Below, piece after piece: positions 1 to 11,760 of a DNA stretch of 64,000 nt; the stretch's first letter is position 1, and each line of letters begins with the position of its first letter. Origin of the DNA: Amaurobius ferox (Eukaryota; Arthropoda; Arachnida; Araneae; Amaurobiidae); NCBI GenBank assembly GCA_951213105.1, contig OX578144.1, positions 79,285,801 through 79,349,800 of the forward strand. Reading direction: 5' to 3'. The notes beneath the pieces are model-generated. The model was not told the origin of the DNA and did not search any database. It was given only the letters and a program-made list of their open reading frames with translations. A program made the translations under genes and the position numbers.

Positions 1-392
1 ACCGATAATCGCAAACGACGATGAGTAGCGTTCCAAAATTTAGAATCATGCTCAAACTTTTGTAAATTTCACATTTACTGCACGGTTCCGACTGCGTAAA
101 ATTACTACAGTGACAACATTTTTGCCAGTGCAGTTAATGGCTATTAGGTTCCAATGATTTATAAAAATAAACGAAACCGATCCACTGATGCAGATTGTTG
201 CACTGAGAGCACAATTCCTAGTTATAGAATACTGAAAACTGTACCTGGTGTTTCCCGGAATTTAAAGCAGGAATTAATATAATTAATCCATTACATTTTT
301 CGTACGGCTTAGTCGCCCACTGCGCGAGCACACGTTTAAATAACAAAACACACGCGAAAACATGCTCGCCCTAAATTAGCACCTAATCACAC
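1..392. other. No gene recognised
   Basis: AT-rich DNA without a credible reading frame, RNA gene or repeat that I can identify. It is the left flank of the palindrome that starts at 393. Confidence 0.5.
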
Positions 393-794
393 CTTATACA
401 TCCGCGCAAGGCAGGGACAAAAAGCGTATTTAGGGCGTAATACATAGTCCCATTAGGGAGTAGCATTCGATATGTCTAGCGAAGAGACCAAAGCGTATTA
501 CGTACCCGAGCTGCGATCTAAGGTGTTGTTGTTGAAACCCAGACCGTCCGACCTACCAGAAAGGTGTAAGGTAACTGTTTGGACGGTCAGCACTTCCCGA
601 CCGTCCAAACAGTTGCCTTACACCTTTCTGGTAGGCCGGACGGTCTGGGTTTCAACAACAACACCTTAGACCGCAGCTCGGGTACGTAATACGCTTTGGT
701 CTCTTCGCTAGACATATCGAATGCTACTCCCTAATGGGACTATGTATTACGCCCTAAGTACGCTTTTTGTCCCTGCCCTGCGCGGATGTATAAG
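393..794. repeat. Large near-perfect palindrome with inverted SINE tails at its centre
   Basis: The left arm (393-588) and right arm (599-794) are each 196 bp and reverse-complementary with only five mismatches by eye, around a 10-nt spacer (589-598). The inner third of each arm is the 3' hairpin of the SINE family seen elsewhere here: GAAACCCAGACCGTCC on the left and GGACGGTCTGGGTTTC on the right. The outer two thirds are unique in this window. The spacer plus right arm (GCACTTCCCGACCG) matches the normal SINE order, so the right copy looks original and the left a mirror copy. All five mismatches are transitions with A/T in the left arm and G/C in the complement of the right arm. A small reading frame at 472-669 is just the palindrome read through. 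It could be a real inverted duplication or a hairpin-type assembly artefact. Confidence 0.9.
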
Positions 795-954
795 CTTTTT
801 TTAATACTCCCAGAATAAACTCTTGTTATACCCTAAATCAGCTCTTTTGATACCCCTTAAATAAGGACCTTTTAATTCGCCCCAAATACGTTGTTCACAC
901 ATCTGTGTGAGCATAATACGCTTTAAATATGCTCTTTTGATATACCTTATATTA

Positions 955-1580
955 GGCTCCGTTGTAGAAATAATCAAAGTTTGATGATTATTTAAACTCA
1001 AATATATTGTAATTGCGTTGTTTCAGAACATGGATGCACAGAAATTAAGCAGAAATAAAGCGGTTTTAGGACGGATACAACACCAAATATAAATTAAAAA
1101 GAACTTTGAAAATCACGATTTTGACAGAAGATGGATCCCATATTTTATTTTGAAGTGGGCCACGTGATTTTTTCATACAATGGTCACGTGATCTCTTCAT
1201 ATAATGGGTGTAATTATTATTTTAATTTTTATTTAAAAAACTACTGACTATATTGAATTTTTTTTATATATATTTTATGTGATAATTTGAATATTTCTTA
1301 AAACTTTCGAAGCAATTTGTGAATTTAAAATTTGTTTAAAAAATGTTTGAAAAATTAGGTCCCATAGGGTTCGATGTATTTCATTTTTTCAACCCGGGTT
1401 CAATCCAAAACTAATTGGGCGATATTATTCATTTATATTCCCATAGGTCCCACAGAACGTCTGAACAACATACTAAAATTTCATTTTGATAAAGTCATTT
1501 TTACGGCAGTTATCGTGCTAACGGACAGACAGAGTGAACAAAGTCATAAACACTTTTCAACTATGTTGTAAAGTGTTAAA
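955..1580 (+). mobile_element. Family R1 non-autonomous element, 3' part
   Basis: Matches the right half of the full R1 copy at 22272-23583. It starts near GTTGTAGAAATAATCAAAG and ends in the hairpin AACACTTTTCAAC...GTTGTAAAGTGTT. It contains a doubled GTCACGTGATC-like motif (about 1160-1195), the phrase ACGGCAGTTATCGTGCTAACGG and a short GACAGACAG run. No coding capacity. The 5' half is missing. Confidence 0.8.
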
Positions 1581-1905
1581 AAAATGTTGGATTTTGATAC
1601 TTCACAGTGTCTGAAATGTTTAACCCGTATTCAAGACTCAATAAACATTTTTACAACTAATAAAACATTTATTGCTTTCGAAAGTAATTTTTTTTCATAG
1701 TGTGGAAATGTTTTACAATAACACTTCAGTCTTGGCGATTAAAATAAAGCTGAAAATTCGCTATGAGTTGTGTCGACAAGCTTGACAAATGCAAAAGGTC
1801 TTTTAAAAATCATTCTAGGACAATCTCTAACCAATTTTAAAGTGTAAATTGTATGACAGAAATGGGAAATATATTCTGCGTTATGTTTGAAACGTTTTGT
1901 GTGTG

Positions 1906-4900
1906 TTATTTTTTACTTCCTTTGTAAAATGTGAAAGAATCCAAAAATGTATTCAATCTGGTCTCCATAACTGTTGGGTAACCTGGTCGCCAATAACCAT
2001 CGTATCCACGCTCCGTTGTCGTCTCCTTTTCTTCAAACATAACGTAATCTAAAGGTAACTCCCAATCTTCTGCGAGATGAAAATGTATCCCTTCCGTATC
2101 AGCCTTCTGTTGGACTCTTTGTATAATCTTGTACAGCTGAGTAACATTCACTCCGTGTAGATTTTTTAATATTGCAATATCAATATCCGTCTTCGTCAAG
2201 CATTCAACAGTCTTTACTGTTTCATCTTCTTCAAATGTGAAAGCAAAGTACTCGGGTGTATCCGGCAGTATTCGTTTTATTTTAATTTCGTCTTCTGACT
2301 CCTTGCTTTCTGTCTGGGTTTTATAATTTATGTCTTCCGTCTGGTTTGTATCTTTTTCTTGCATCTGGTCTGTATCCATTTCTTGTGTCTTAGCCATAGC
2401 TATATCCCTCATTTCATTCAAAAATTCTTGGTATTCCAGTTTGTCTTCCGAGTCTACATCGTTTAGTAAGTCCATTTCTTCCTGCGTCAGTTGTGGTGGG
2501 ATAACACTTGCACCCGTGTTCAAATTGCCTAATACTAGCGACTTCACGGGAATTTCAACCTTTTTCATCTCCTTACATATGAAATGTGTTGGACTTGTAA
2601 TTAAAAAGTAAAAATAATCCTCTGGCAATTTGGCATACGTCAGCACAGGGCTGTTTAAAATTGGTAGCGAATTGCCTAACAGTTTATGATTACTCGAAGC
2701 AACTCTACTGAGGTTTTCACTTATCAACATTCCCATTTCCCTCCCGTTGTACTCGCAATCTTCAAACCTTACGTATTTTCCCTCTTTTGTGTGCATTTCT
2801 GTCACTGTTCCTATTGCAAACACGTTTCCAACATTCGTTTGAAAATCTGAGTTTGTCAATAAATACGGATGTCCTTTACTATCATGCGTTGGTAAAGCAA
2901 AAGATAGGCAACTTCTGTGCAGCGTTTGAAATGTATTGTAGTTAATTTTCTTTTCATGGAACAGTAGTAATGCACAGCAATCCAAACGATTTGTGCCTTC
3001 TTCTGTTGTTATTTCCAAATTGGTTACTTCATCCACTGCCTTGTCATATTCTATTGTGGCATCTGGGATCATTTCAAGTCCGGATTCTGTAATAACATGG
3101 TCAATTGCTTCTTCGACAAATTTTGTGTGGAACCCGGATTTGTTTTCATTAAACGGCTCTCTGACGAAGGTGATTTTAGAGAGGGGGAAATTCTCAGCAA
3201 TTATAACTCTAAGAGCAGTGTAGGCTTCTAAGTAGTTACCATAAATTACTATTCTACCTTCTTTCTTATCTCTTTCCATTTCGGAAAAATTCTTGTACTT
3301 TTTTTTGGATTGTGCTCTAGATTCAACCTTTTTTGAGAAATATTTCCACAACCAGTTTAAAACTTTTGCTGCTTCTTCAGGATTGTTTACGGAGAAGACG
3401 TTTGCTGCATTTTTACCTATAATAAAAGTTTCCTTGGACAACTCTGTTAGCATACTGTACATTTCTTGCTTGTGAATATTTACTTGTTCATCATTTTGTG
3501 GTTTCTTGGCATAAGTTGTTTGAAATTCAAGATCGCTGCAAATTACAAGGTAGTCAAATCCCACGTAGAAGTGCTTTGGCTTACAAATCGATAATTCGCG
3601 TAATCGAAGCATGTTCTTTTTTATTCCAACAACTTCACCTCGAATAATAGTTACCCAAGCAGGTAGGCACAAACCATCCAATTTACTTTTGGTATAATCT
3701 GTTTCCATTGGTAGAAAAGAATAGCAATTTTCTTCTAATTCAAATTCTCCTCGAATTCCATATTTTGATATTATGGTTATATTCGTATATTTGTAGTCAT
3801 ATCTATAAATGAGACTTTCTAGCACTCCTAATGCTACACTGGAATCTCCGATTACCACTATTCTTGTTGAAATTATATTTTTATCTTTTAGAACTATTTT
3901 TGTACATGTATAGCATAAACAATAGTATGCGTTTTCATCGTTGATGATCTTGTCAGGTTCGCTGTTTTTTTGCGAATTTAGGACAATGAATTCCCTAGGA
4001 TTTGTTTTCTTCTTTGGTTTCAGCGGGAAGAATTGGTCCAAAACATTGCACAGAGATTGCCACGCAGCTGGGTTGTGCGGTATTAGATGGGTCGGGTACA
4101 CTTTGTAGTACAGAATAGATTTTTCACACAGTCGCATGATTTCCTTGAGAAATATATTTGAGATGCATTTAAAAAGTGGATGAATAACGCAGTGCAGTAG
4201 TTGCCCCTGATTTGTTTGTTTGTGATACTTCATGTCGATTTGCTCCGTTACATTATACTGTCTCCTGATTGTCTCCACTTCCTTTAGTCCTTTAATAATG
4301 GCAACTCCAAAAATGACGTCTTCTGACTGCAAGACCACGCCCTGCAGCTCCTTTTCTGTTGACATTAGACTACCCTCTAAGTCTTTCAAGAGATATTCAT
4401 TCAAGCAACTGTATTCTATCAACTTTTTAACCTCCTTCAAATCTTCCTCATTATACATTCTGACTTTGTATAAACTATTAAACGCCGCTTTATGGAAAAC
4501 GTACAGCTCCTTGTCGTAAGCAGTGAAAGGTCGAACTGGTATTGCAGAAAAGTGAGATCGCAAATAGGGAACTTGTCTCGTCCCGTACGGTAGCAAAACC
4601 ATTGCATAGTCTACACGAGGGAAGTATTCGAATGCAGCCATGATTAAATATAAGGATTTGGATTCGTATTCTTGTTCAATCGCGAATTGCTCTACATAGA
4701 AACAGTTGGTGCCACCATTATAGCGAGGAATTTCCTGATACAAAGTGCGTTCTTTTTCCATGTTTGTCACTGAATATTTTTCAAACGTTTCCAAGTCACT
4801 TTCTGAGCCATTTAACTGCTTTTTTGATACTTCCCTATCCTCGTATCCAAAAGGTTCTTTTACTTTGGAAATTCGACCATTTTCTTGTATTTTATACTTG

Positions 4901-6510
4901 CCTCTTACTGTTAAACCTGATATAAATCCCATGTTTCTGTAATGAATGTGCTTTATGTTTTCTGTGTAGCTTTCGTTATCATTCTTATCTTCTTTTTGAA
5001 ATTTAGATTTAATGTCGGGATTAGTACAATACAGAATTATTTGTGTATCTTTAAATGATAGCTTCGGGGCTGGTTTGTTTTTCTTGGCCTTTAATAGTTC
5101 GCTTTTCTTTACTAGTACTTTCTCATACATAATTTTTTCATATATTTTTGATCCTACTGAAGATTTCTGAAACAATTTTAATTTATGCTGTGGCATATAA
5201 CTCATAACGTACACCGCAATTGTGGCGAAATCTTCTATACTGGGATCAAAGAAATCTGAATTTAAAATCTGTTCAATGCGGCGTACTTCTATGCTCTGTA
5301 TATCTTTACCTAAACGCGGAATTAATTTCATATGAACTTCATTACTTGAATCAAACTCTGAAGAATTTACTAGGCGAATCAATGTGTATGCCGTAAAATG
5401 TTTCATATTCTTTTGAGTTATAAGAGCTAAATGAGAAGGATTTATTAAACTAAATTCTTCCGAATTCATCAAGGTTTTAGTGTCGCCCAATGCTGTTTCT
5501 TTCTTCTTTCTGCGACGATCTTTAGGTAGTTCACATACTTCGTCAAGAATATCATCCAGGCAAGTAAAGATTTGAAAATCGGATACAACTTCATCGACGA
5601 GGTTGGACATTAATTCTCTTATTTCGCCTTCGTCGTCATCGCTTTCACCTGATTCAGTTTCGAAAGAAATTTCTTTTTTATCTGCTGGGTGCTTTTTTCT
5701 CAATCCATAAACAGCTTCTAGCTGAAAATAATCGTTTATTAAGTCTAGATCAATCCTCCGGATTGTAGCGTAGATGAAACCAACAGCTTCACCCCTCTCA
5801 TCATCCGCAATGCCGATATACGTATTATCATCGTCATAAGTAAAATATTTGTATGTTGCACACTTATCTTCACCATAATCTAAAAAATCGAGAGTAAATT
5901 TTCGTAAATGGTCTCTCTTGAAGGGGCCATACATTTGACTAAAAATGTTCTTCATTGCAAGATAGTCCTCACTTTTTTTACACCGAATACCAACTTCTGG
6001 AATATATGCTCCTCTCTTAGTGTACCAAAACTGGAGTTCTTCTGTGTCCATGGAGTGGTCGTTTTCGAACAATTCTTCAATTCCAGGATCCAATAACTTG
6101 TACCTGTCTGCCAGCAAGCAACAAAATTCCAAAGATGGAATGGACTGAAACGTTAATTTTAACGTTTGTGACAGGAACTTTGTAACTTTAATTTCACAGA
6201 CCGCGAAGTGCAGAAATATAGTTTTAACTCCACTATATGGACTTTGATTCCAACTCTTTTCAGTGTTTTGGTACCACGTCTCTGAAAAATGATCTGGGCA
6301 TGGGTAAACCATAAAGGCAGCATATGCTTTGTTCACATTTTCATGCTTGATAATTAGTGACCAAGGCGTGATTTCAAACAGTTGTTTGGCATTTAAAGTT
6401 TCAAATGGGTTTACTAGGTTCGTTTCCATATTTTGCATTACCCATTGTATGTCTTTTTCAGTTGGATGACAGACGGATACATTTAAAGTTGACATACTCT
6501 CCGTGGACAT
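1906..6510 (-). CDS. CFAP61: Cilia- and flagella-associated protein 61 homologue, intronless
   Basis: The product (1534 aa) resembles CFAP61, an axonemal protein of the calmodulin- and spoke-associated complex at the radial spoke base in motile cilia and sperm flagella. Seen: an N-terminal acetyltransferase-like region (about residues 1-270, including GEAVGFIYATIRRIDLDL, close to the vertebrate AVGFMSVCSRVNMQLL type); acidic and Lys-rich inserts (about 283-335); a second such region (about 590-700); then an FAD/NAD(P)-binding-like half with VVIGDSSVALGVLESL (about 883) and VIYGNYLEAYTAL (about 1085), and a late VFAIGTV motif (about 1230). Both nucleotide-binding loops are degenerate, so catalysis is doubtful. 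A Gln/Asp/Thr-rich insert lies near 1377-1410. It is longer than human CFAP61 (about 1237 aa). A second Met is at residue 6. The frame is unbroken with no introns, which suggests either a functional retrocopy or lineage intron loss. I saw no clear poly(A) signal downstream. Confidence 0.88.
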   Translation of the reverse strand: MSTESMSTLNVSVCHPTEKDIQWVMQNMETNLVNPFETLNAKQLFEITPWSLIIKHENVNKAYAAFMVYPCPDHFSETWYQNTEKSWNQSPYSGVKTIFLHFAVCEIKVTKFLSQTLKLTFQSIPSLEFCCLLADRYKLLDPGIEELFENDHSMDTEELQFWYTKRGAYIPEVGIRCKKSEDYLAMKNIFSQMYGPFKRDHLRKFTLDFLDYGEDKCATYKYFTYDDDNTYIGIADDERGEAVGFIYATIRRIDLDLINDYFQLEAVYGLRKKHPADKKEISFETESGESDDDEGEIRELMSNLVDEVVSDFQIFTCLDDILDEVCELPKDRRRKKKETALGDTKTLMNSEEFSLINPSHLALITQKNMKHFTAYTLIRLVNSSEFDSSNEVHMKLIPRLGKDIQSIEVRRIEQILNSDFFDPSIEDFATIAVYVMSYMPQHKLKLFQKSSVGSKIYEKIMYEKVLVKKSELLKAKKNKPAPKLSFKDTQIILYCTNPDIKSKFQKEDKNDNESYTENIKHIHYRNMGFISGLTVRGKYKIQENGRISKVKEPFGYEDREVSKKQLNGSESDLETFEKYSVTNMEKERTLYQEIPRYNGGTNCFYVEQFAIEQEYESKSLYLIMAAFEYFPRVDYAMVLLPYGTRQVPYLRSHFSAIPVRPFTAYDKELYVFHKAAFNSLYKVRMYNEEDLKEVKKLIEYSCLNEYLLKDLEGSLMSTEKELQGVVLQSEDVIFGVAIIKGLKEVETIRRQYNVTEQIDMKYHKQTNQGQLLHCVIHPLFKCISNIFLKEIMRLCEKSILYYKVYPTHLIPHNPAAWQSLCNVLDQFFPLKPKKKTNPREFIVLNSQKNSEPDKIINDENAYYCLCYTCTKIVLKDKNIISTRIVVIGDSSVALGVLESLIYRYDYKYTNITIISKYGIRGEFELEENCYSFLPMETDYTKSKLDGLCLPAWVTIIRGEVVGIKKNMLRLRELSICKPKHFYVGFDYLVICSDLEFQTTYAKKPQNDEQVNIHKQEMYSMLTELSKETFIIGKNAANVFSVNNPEEAAKVLNWLWKYFSKKVESRAQSKKKYKNFSEMERDKKEGRIVIYGNYLEAYTALRVIIAENFPLSKITFVREPFNENKSGFHTKFVEEAIDHVITESGLEMIPDATIEYDKAVDEVTNLEITTEEGTNRLDCCALLLFHEKKINYNTFQTLHRSCLSFALPTHDSKGHPYLLTNSDFQTNVGNVFAIGTVTEMHTKEGKYVRFEDCEYNGREMGMLISENLSRVASSNHKLLGNSLPILNSPVLTYAKLPEDYFYFLITSPTHFICKEMKKVEIPVKSLVLGNLNTGASVIPPQLTQEEMDLLNDVDSEDKLEYQEFLNEMRDIAMAKTQEMDTDQMQEKDTNQTEDINYKTQTESKESEDEIKIKRILPDTPEYFAFTFEEDETVKTVECLTKTDIDIAILKNLHGVNVTQLYKIIQRVQQKADTEGIHFHLAEDWELPLDYVMFEEKETTTERGYDGYWRPGYPTVMETRLNTFLDSFTFYKGSKK

Positions 6511-7100
6511 TAAAGAGAATTAAATTTTCTATTATCATTTTTTTTTCACGCAGTTTGTTGCCTTTGTATTATTTCACGTTCAAAATATATTATAATTATT
6601 GATTCGAAAATAATTTTACCATAGAGTTAAGTTTCTTTATCCATGAATTTTACTTTGAACAGGATAACAACGTGGCGCGATTTGTTAATGCTTCTTAAAT
6701 AAGAGAGGACCACAGTTGTTATGTTATAAAGCTGTTTTCTGTCACAATTATTAGGCAAGTTATGGAATTCGAAGAATAGAAGCTACTATGTAAATATGCT
6801 TGCTTACATAGCAGCAGATAAAAATTTACTAAAATATCCATTTGCAAGTTATTTAACTGAAAATCGAAATCTAATATGCGAAGTAAATGGTGAAATGCAG
6901 AATGCAGAGAAAGTGTAATTAATCTGTACTTTGAATGGATATTTGTTAAATATCCGTTTAAGGAAATCCAGGAAAGAAAATCTGGTTAGTTTTTAATTTT
7001 TTAAATTTAGAACATTTCCATTCCGTGTTTAAATTTTTTTTTTAATCCATGATTAATATCACTTTTGTAACTGCATATAAAAGTGATATCATGTTTCATA
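6511..7100. other. 5' flank of CFAP61, no gene recognised
   Basis: AT-rich spacer upstream of the minus-strand CFAP61 gene. It should hold the promoter if the gene is transcribed from here, but I see no clear core promoter element, and no repeat until the hairpin at 7101. Confidence 0.4.
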
Positions 7101-7227
7101 TTACTTTCCTTATATACATAATGTATAAGGAAAGTATTGTGACGGGGTCGAAAATTCGAATTCGAGTTTTCGACGGGAGAGCACGTTTCAAGCATCCCTG
7201 ATCACGAATCAAACATTTTTGAAGGGA

Positions 7228-7295
<68 letters not shown>

Positions 7296-8075
7296 CGTGT
7301 GTGTGTCAGTGAGTCTGTGGAGACGATAACTGACGAACGAATGGACCGATTCGAACCAAATTTGGTACAAATTCACAATCCGTAAACACTGGAAGCCTAT
7401 TGTTTTTATGCGCAATCGAATCCCCAGAACCCCCCTAAATTTTCGAATAAAATTTTGAAAAAATTGTCAAAAAATCAAAACCACTAATAAAGTTACGCAA
7501 ATAGACATTTCTTATGTAATTTTTCATTAGAAAACGATTGGCATAAATTTTAGAACGCTAACACAAACCGTTCCCGAGATATTGCACATTTTTCAAAAAA
7601 ATTATCAAAAAGTCATATAAAACAAAAACAAATATTTCCTATTGAGAAACATGTTCACTTTTCATATTGTAATACCATACGATAAATTGGGTGACATCAT
7701 TCTCGTGGATCTAGCTCGTTCCATTCATGGAAAAAGATACTTTGAGTAACACTTTTTTATTTGAACGCCAATAGTCATTTGTCTGCTGTAAGAATAACTT
7801 ATTTCTTCATCCATAACGCTTGGCGAGATTTTGGCGACGAATTTGGCGAAATGTCGCCAACTTGGCGACTTTTTGAAATGTTGCCAAATTAACGAAAATC
7901 TCGCTAAATGGATAAAAATGACGCTAAATCGATGAAAATGACGACTAATTGTCGAAAATTCAATATCTTGGAAAGAATATTAGTATCTACTATAAGAAAA
8001 ACCTATTTTTTTACTGTAAACGTAGTAAATTCATTACATTATATAAGGAAAGTCATGTGTTGCCCACATCAGATT
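7101..8075 (+). mobile_element. Family H hairpin-ended non-autonomous element, copy 1
   Basis: Begins with the hairpin ACTTTCCTTATATAC / GTATAAGGAAAGT (7103-7135). It continues with a CGAATTCGAGTTTTCG motif, a long (GT)n run and the phrase ACCGATTCGAACCAAATTTGG. It ends with a third arm ATATAAGGAAAGT and a small hairpin ATGTG-TTGCC-CACAT followed by CAGATTTTT. Copies at 16120 and 40242 share this plan. Terminal hairpins, subterminal inverted arms and an internal microsatellite resemble Helentron-associated non-autonomous elements (HINE/DINE-1 type); that class assignment is inference. A block of degenerate TTGGCGA repeats (about 7825-7960) sits inside this copy. Confidence 0.7.
7232..7306. 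repeat. (GT)n microsatellite
   Basis: About 75 bp of nearly pure GT with two GC interruptions near the right end, inside family H copy 1. The His/Thr-rich minus-strand frame over it is an artefact of the repeat. Confidence 0.95.
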
Positions 8076-8481
8076 TTTTTTCATTCAGAACTGATATTTT
8101 TCGAAGTATTTCCTAATATATATTGCATTTTAATGTTCCTCAATTAAATTCTTTTTTGCGTGTTTTTTTTTTTTTGTTGTTGTTCATTCTATAATCATGG
8201 TACCATGCACCTACAATCATTAAAATGGCGCGAAATGTATGAAATTATGTTGTTTAAAATTTCTTATTCATTATGTGACATTTTTATGCATTCTTGGTCC
8301 ACTATTCGGGCTTTTAATTTAGCCATTTTTTTTTTTTTTTTTTTTAAATCAGTGTTGCATCTATGTGACTTTCCGCACAGTCGTTGTATTTATATTCGCT
8401 TGCATTATTAGTTTGTGGTAATTTTAGAGGAATATTCGAGTATGCCAAGTAAAAAAAAATTTGTAACATGAAATATTTTTT

Positions 8482-8665
8482 TAGAATTCGTGCAGAAAAA
8501 AATGTGTTTGTGTTTATTTCACACGTTTGAAATGTGTTTAGAGAGTTTGCTGAGATGGTAATGGTAATTATGTGAATATAACAGCATAAGCATTATCGCA
8601 AGCATTTACAGAGAGACTTGCACCCCATAAAACTAGCGTTGCCTGAAGTTTGTGACTCATTGTGA
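8482..8665 (+). repeat. Diverged dispersed repeat, first copy
   Basis: Shares CATTTACAGAGAGACTTGCA followed by CCCC(A)AAAACTAGC and GTTTGTGACTCAT with 10130-10325, plus weaker similarity upstream. Non-coding; class unknown. Confidence 0.6.
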
Positions 8666-8837
8666 TTGAAAGTTTTGATGTGAGTAACATGTATGCTTGG
8701 GGTTATCTCTGACAGAAATTTGAGCGTTACAAAAACTGTAAACACTTTGGACGCTAATATCGCCGAACCTCATAGATAAACATATAGATAATATTTCTTG
8801 TTTTGGCGAAAATATGGCACAGATTTCAAATATATAA

Positions 8838-9445
8838 CAAGAAAAATCAGTCATGCATAAAGCATTGATTATGAAACACTTTCCAACAGAAATGCAATCC
8901 ACTGAATGTATCGCATCTCTAAAATGCGATATATTCAGCGGTGATATTTTTTTAATTATCACAAAACTACAATAATTTATTTTACTTGAAAACTTAAACT
9001 TCATCGAAAAAAAAAATGAACTTTATTCAAATGACGTCATCGAAATATAAATCGTATGGCTCTCTATGTAAAAGCGGTGAATTCACACATTTTTATTCCA
9101 GACTCCAGAGTGAAATAATTTTGCGTGAAAAAAATTCAGCAATTCTTATACAACTTATCTTACAATCACTTGTTCACATTCTCATAAAATACAGTACTAC
9201 AATAATTTATTTTACTGGGAAACTTAAAACCATGGAGGTAAAAGTACTTTCTAACCCCATACTTAAAGCTTCATCGAAAAAGGCGTCTAATTTTGCGTTA
9301 AAAAAATTCAACAATTCTTATACAACTCATCTTACAGCGTAATTTGTTTACATTCTGCATACGTTAAAATTAGGCATCGTTGTAGAAATAATCAAAGTTT
9401 GATGATCATTTAAGCTAAAATATATTGTAATTGCGTTGCCGCACA
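8838..9445 (+). mobile_element. Family R1 element, 5' part
   Basis: Starts with CAAGAAAAATCAGTCATGC and AAGCATTGATTATGAAACAC like the full R1 copies, and runs to ATATATTGTAATTGCGTTG, where similarity stops. The overlapping small reading frames (8657-9004 minus, 9016-9342 plus) have no recognisable product and fall in the repeat. Confidence 0.7.
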
Positions 9446-10129
9446 AGTTTAGTATTTTGACCCGGGTTTTAATAGGTGGGAAATCTGTAATTTTAAATAT
9501 AAGCAGCTCAATCTGTTTTCTTACTCCTTGGTGAAATATTTGTGCATAAGCACGATTTATTTTATTTTGTTTAAAAATATTAGGAGGTTAAATGAAGTTG
9601 GAAATTCTAAAGATGCTTAATGATTTCTGAGGTTTGAACAGAATAAATGGAAATATACGTATTCAAGTACTGTTCAAGTACGTATTTTTGTGTCGCCAAG
9701 CAAGTTTATAGATTAACTTGAATGTAAATATCTCGTCAGATATATAAGCTTGATATATATACGGCGAAGCAAGTTAGTAAAATAATTGGATATTTTGACG
9801 TGAAATTTATTAGTCGCAGTTAGTGTGTAATTTGTAGCGCTTTGATAGCTTGTAAACAAAATAAATGAGTCTGAAAAAATCGAATAAACGTATTGAACTT
9901 TACTGGAGTTTTATTTTACAATATGTTATTCACGTAAAACCATTTCGGCTCCATCGGACTGGAGCCACCGCTGATTTTTTTAATCGGTACTAATAGTTAG
10001 GTGACTTTCTATTATTATATAGCGGTTATATTTAAATTGGTTTGCGCTGTGGATATTTCTATAGACATTTCTGTGCTTAGTTAAATGATTGTATGTTTTA
10101 AGCAAACAGAGATTTGTAAAATTAAAGAT

Positions 10130-10325
10130 TTTTAAGAATTTGTGCTGTAAAAAATGTATTTTTGTTCATTGCACACGTTCGAAATTTATTTGAGATATTA
10201 CTCAGATGGTACTGGTAATACGTAAATATTACAGCATAAGTATCATCTCAAGCATTTACAGAGAGACTTGCACCCCACAAAACTAGCATGATGATTGGTT
10301 TGCCGTAAGTTTGTGACTCATCATC
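10130..10325 (+). repeat. Diverged dispersed repeat, second copy
   Basis: Partner of 8482-8665, same orientation, about 1.65 kb away. It contains ACAGAGAGACTTGCACCCC and TTTGTGACTCATC. Confidence 0.6.
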
Positions 10326-10832
10326 TGGACAACCGCGGCCTGCCTATTTAGGGGCGGCGTTGATTGAGGCGGAATATATAAAAGAAACAAAACTATTTTC
10401 AAATTTAAATGTCTAAACTATAGAATTCTATGGTCTAAACATTTATATTTTAATTTTAAAATATAATATTCCAAGAGACGCTCTATGGCTTAAACTGACG
10501 ATGTTCTTCATGCAATTATTATGCAGAACTTTAGCCAAACGGAGTTAAAGAATATTGTTACGACGTATCCTCTATAATCGTGGGTGGAATGTCAGGATAC
10601 AAGAATGAGTCCAAATTTCTGGACAACTAACACATTTATTAAAAAGGACTGATAAGAGTAAACAGGAACAATATACAGTGGATAGCTCGATAACTGTCTT
10701 ACAAGATGGCTAAACAACTGTCACATACAATAAAACACCAATTAAATGCTCAGCTACACAAAAATAGCAAGTACTGTTCTCAAAAGACTGACGTATCTCA
10801 CAATTCAATATAGCTCGTATCACGTCAGCTAA

Positions 10833-10876
10833 CCCCCCCCCCCACACACACACACACACACCACCACCACCACCAA
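10833..10876. repeat. C11 tract, (CA)n and (CAC)n microsatellite
   Basis: Eleven Cs run into (CA)n and then CAC triplets. No gene association seen. Confidence 0.9.
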
Positions 10877-11324
10877 CTACTGAGCTATGCCTCCTTTCGA
10901 AGAAACTTCCAGAAGAGGCTTCTACCTGAGTTCTAGTACATTCGAAAAGTTGCCAAGTTGGCGATAAATCGCGAAATCTGGCAACCCCGCCTCAAAATTA
11001 AAAATTTGGCAACCCTACATTTGCGTAATAAGAATGGCTGCCTATGAAGGTGTTTTCTGCTTGAATATAGCAAGGGCCTTGAAAAGAAGCAAAATCTCTA
11101 TGCATTATTTGAATAGAGGCAAAGTACAATGAAACTTTTTTACATATTAATAACAATAGTAAGTCTGATCTGTGAGTTTTTCTGATTTTAAAATTGACTT
11201 TTAATTACCTTAAATTTATCAAATGGTTAATGACAACTTTTCGATAGAAAATCAACAAAATCGTAAACATCTTTCAAATTTTCATGACGCAAATGATAAT
11301 GCAACAAAAATATAAAATAATATA

Positions 11325-11490
11325 AAACAAGAAAGATCAATCATGCATAAATCATTGATTATGAAACACTTTCCAAATTCAATGCAATTTTATTTAAACA
11401 TCTCTCAAATGCGATACATTCCTCTGTAATATTTTTAAAATTAGCAAAATACCATATTAATTTATTATATTTGAAAACTTAAAACGATTT
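11325..11490 (+). mobile_element. Family R1 element, 5' end fragment
   Basis: Starts AAACAAGAAAGATCAATCAT and follows the R1 left end through ATTTATTATATTTGAAAACTT, then diverges. Confidence 0.7.
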
Positions 11491-11760
11491 AGGAAAATAA
11501 ACAGGCGCGGGTTTTCAAGGGGATAAAGGTTGGGAACCGCTGTTCTAAATCAAATTGCAAGTTGTGTACACGTATGTGCATGCAAGTTGTGTAGTGTGTA
11601 TAGGAGATGGTTTGTGTGCATGTCAATGGAATGGTCGTAAAAATCTGTAAACTTGGCAAAATTAAATGTGCATCTAAACTTTCTTGTGACTAGTTGATTA
11701 ACTGATATAAAGTAGGATTATTTTAAATTTTCTTCTTTGTTTGGATTGATTTGCTGGTGT

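Noticed and set aside
2330..6096. Small plus-strand frames within 2330-6096
   Set aside because: They are antisense shadows of the CFAP61 frame.
7209..7415. His/Thr-repeat protein on the minus strand
   Set aside because: Translation of a (GT)n microsatellite inside a family H element.
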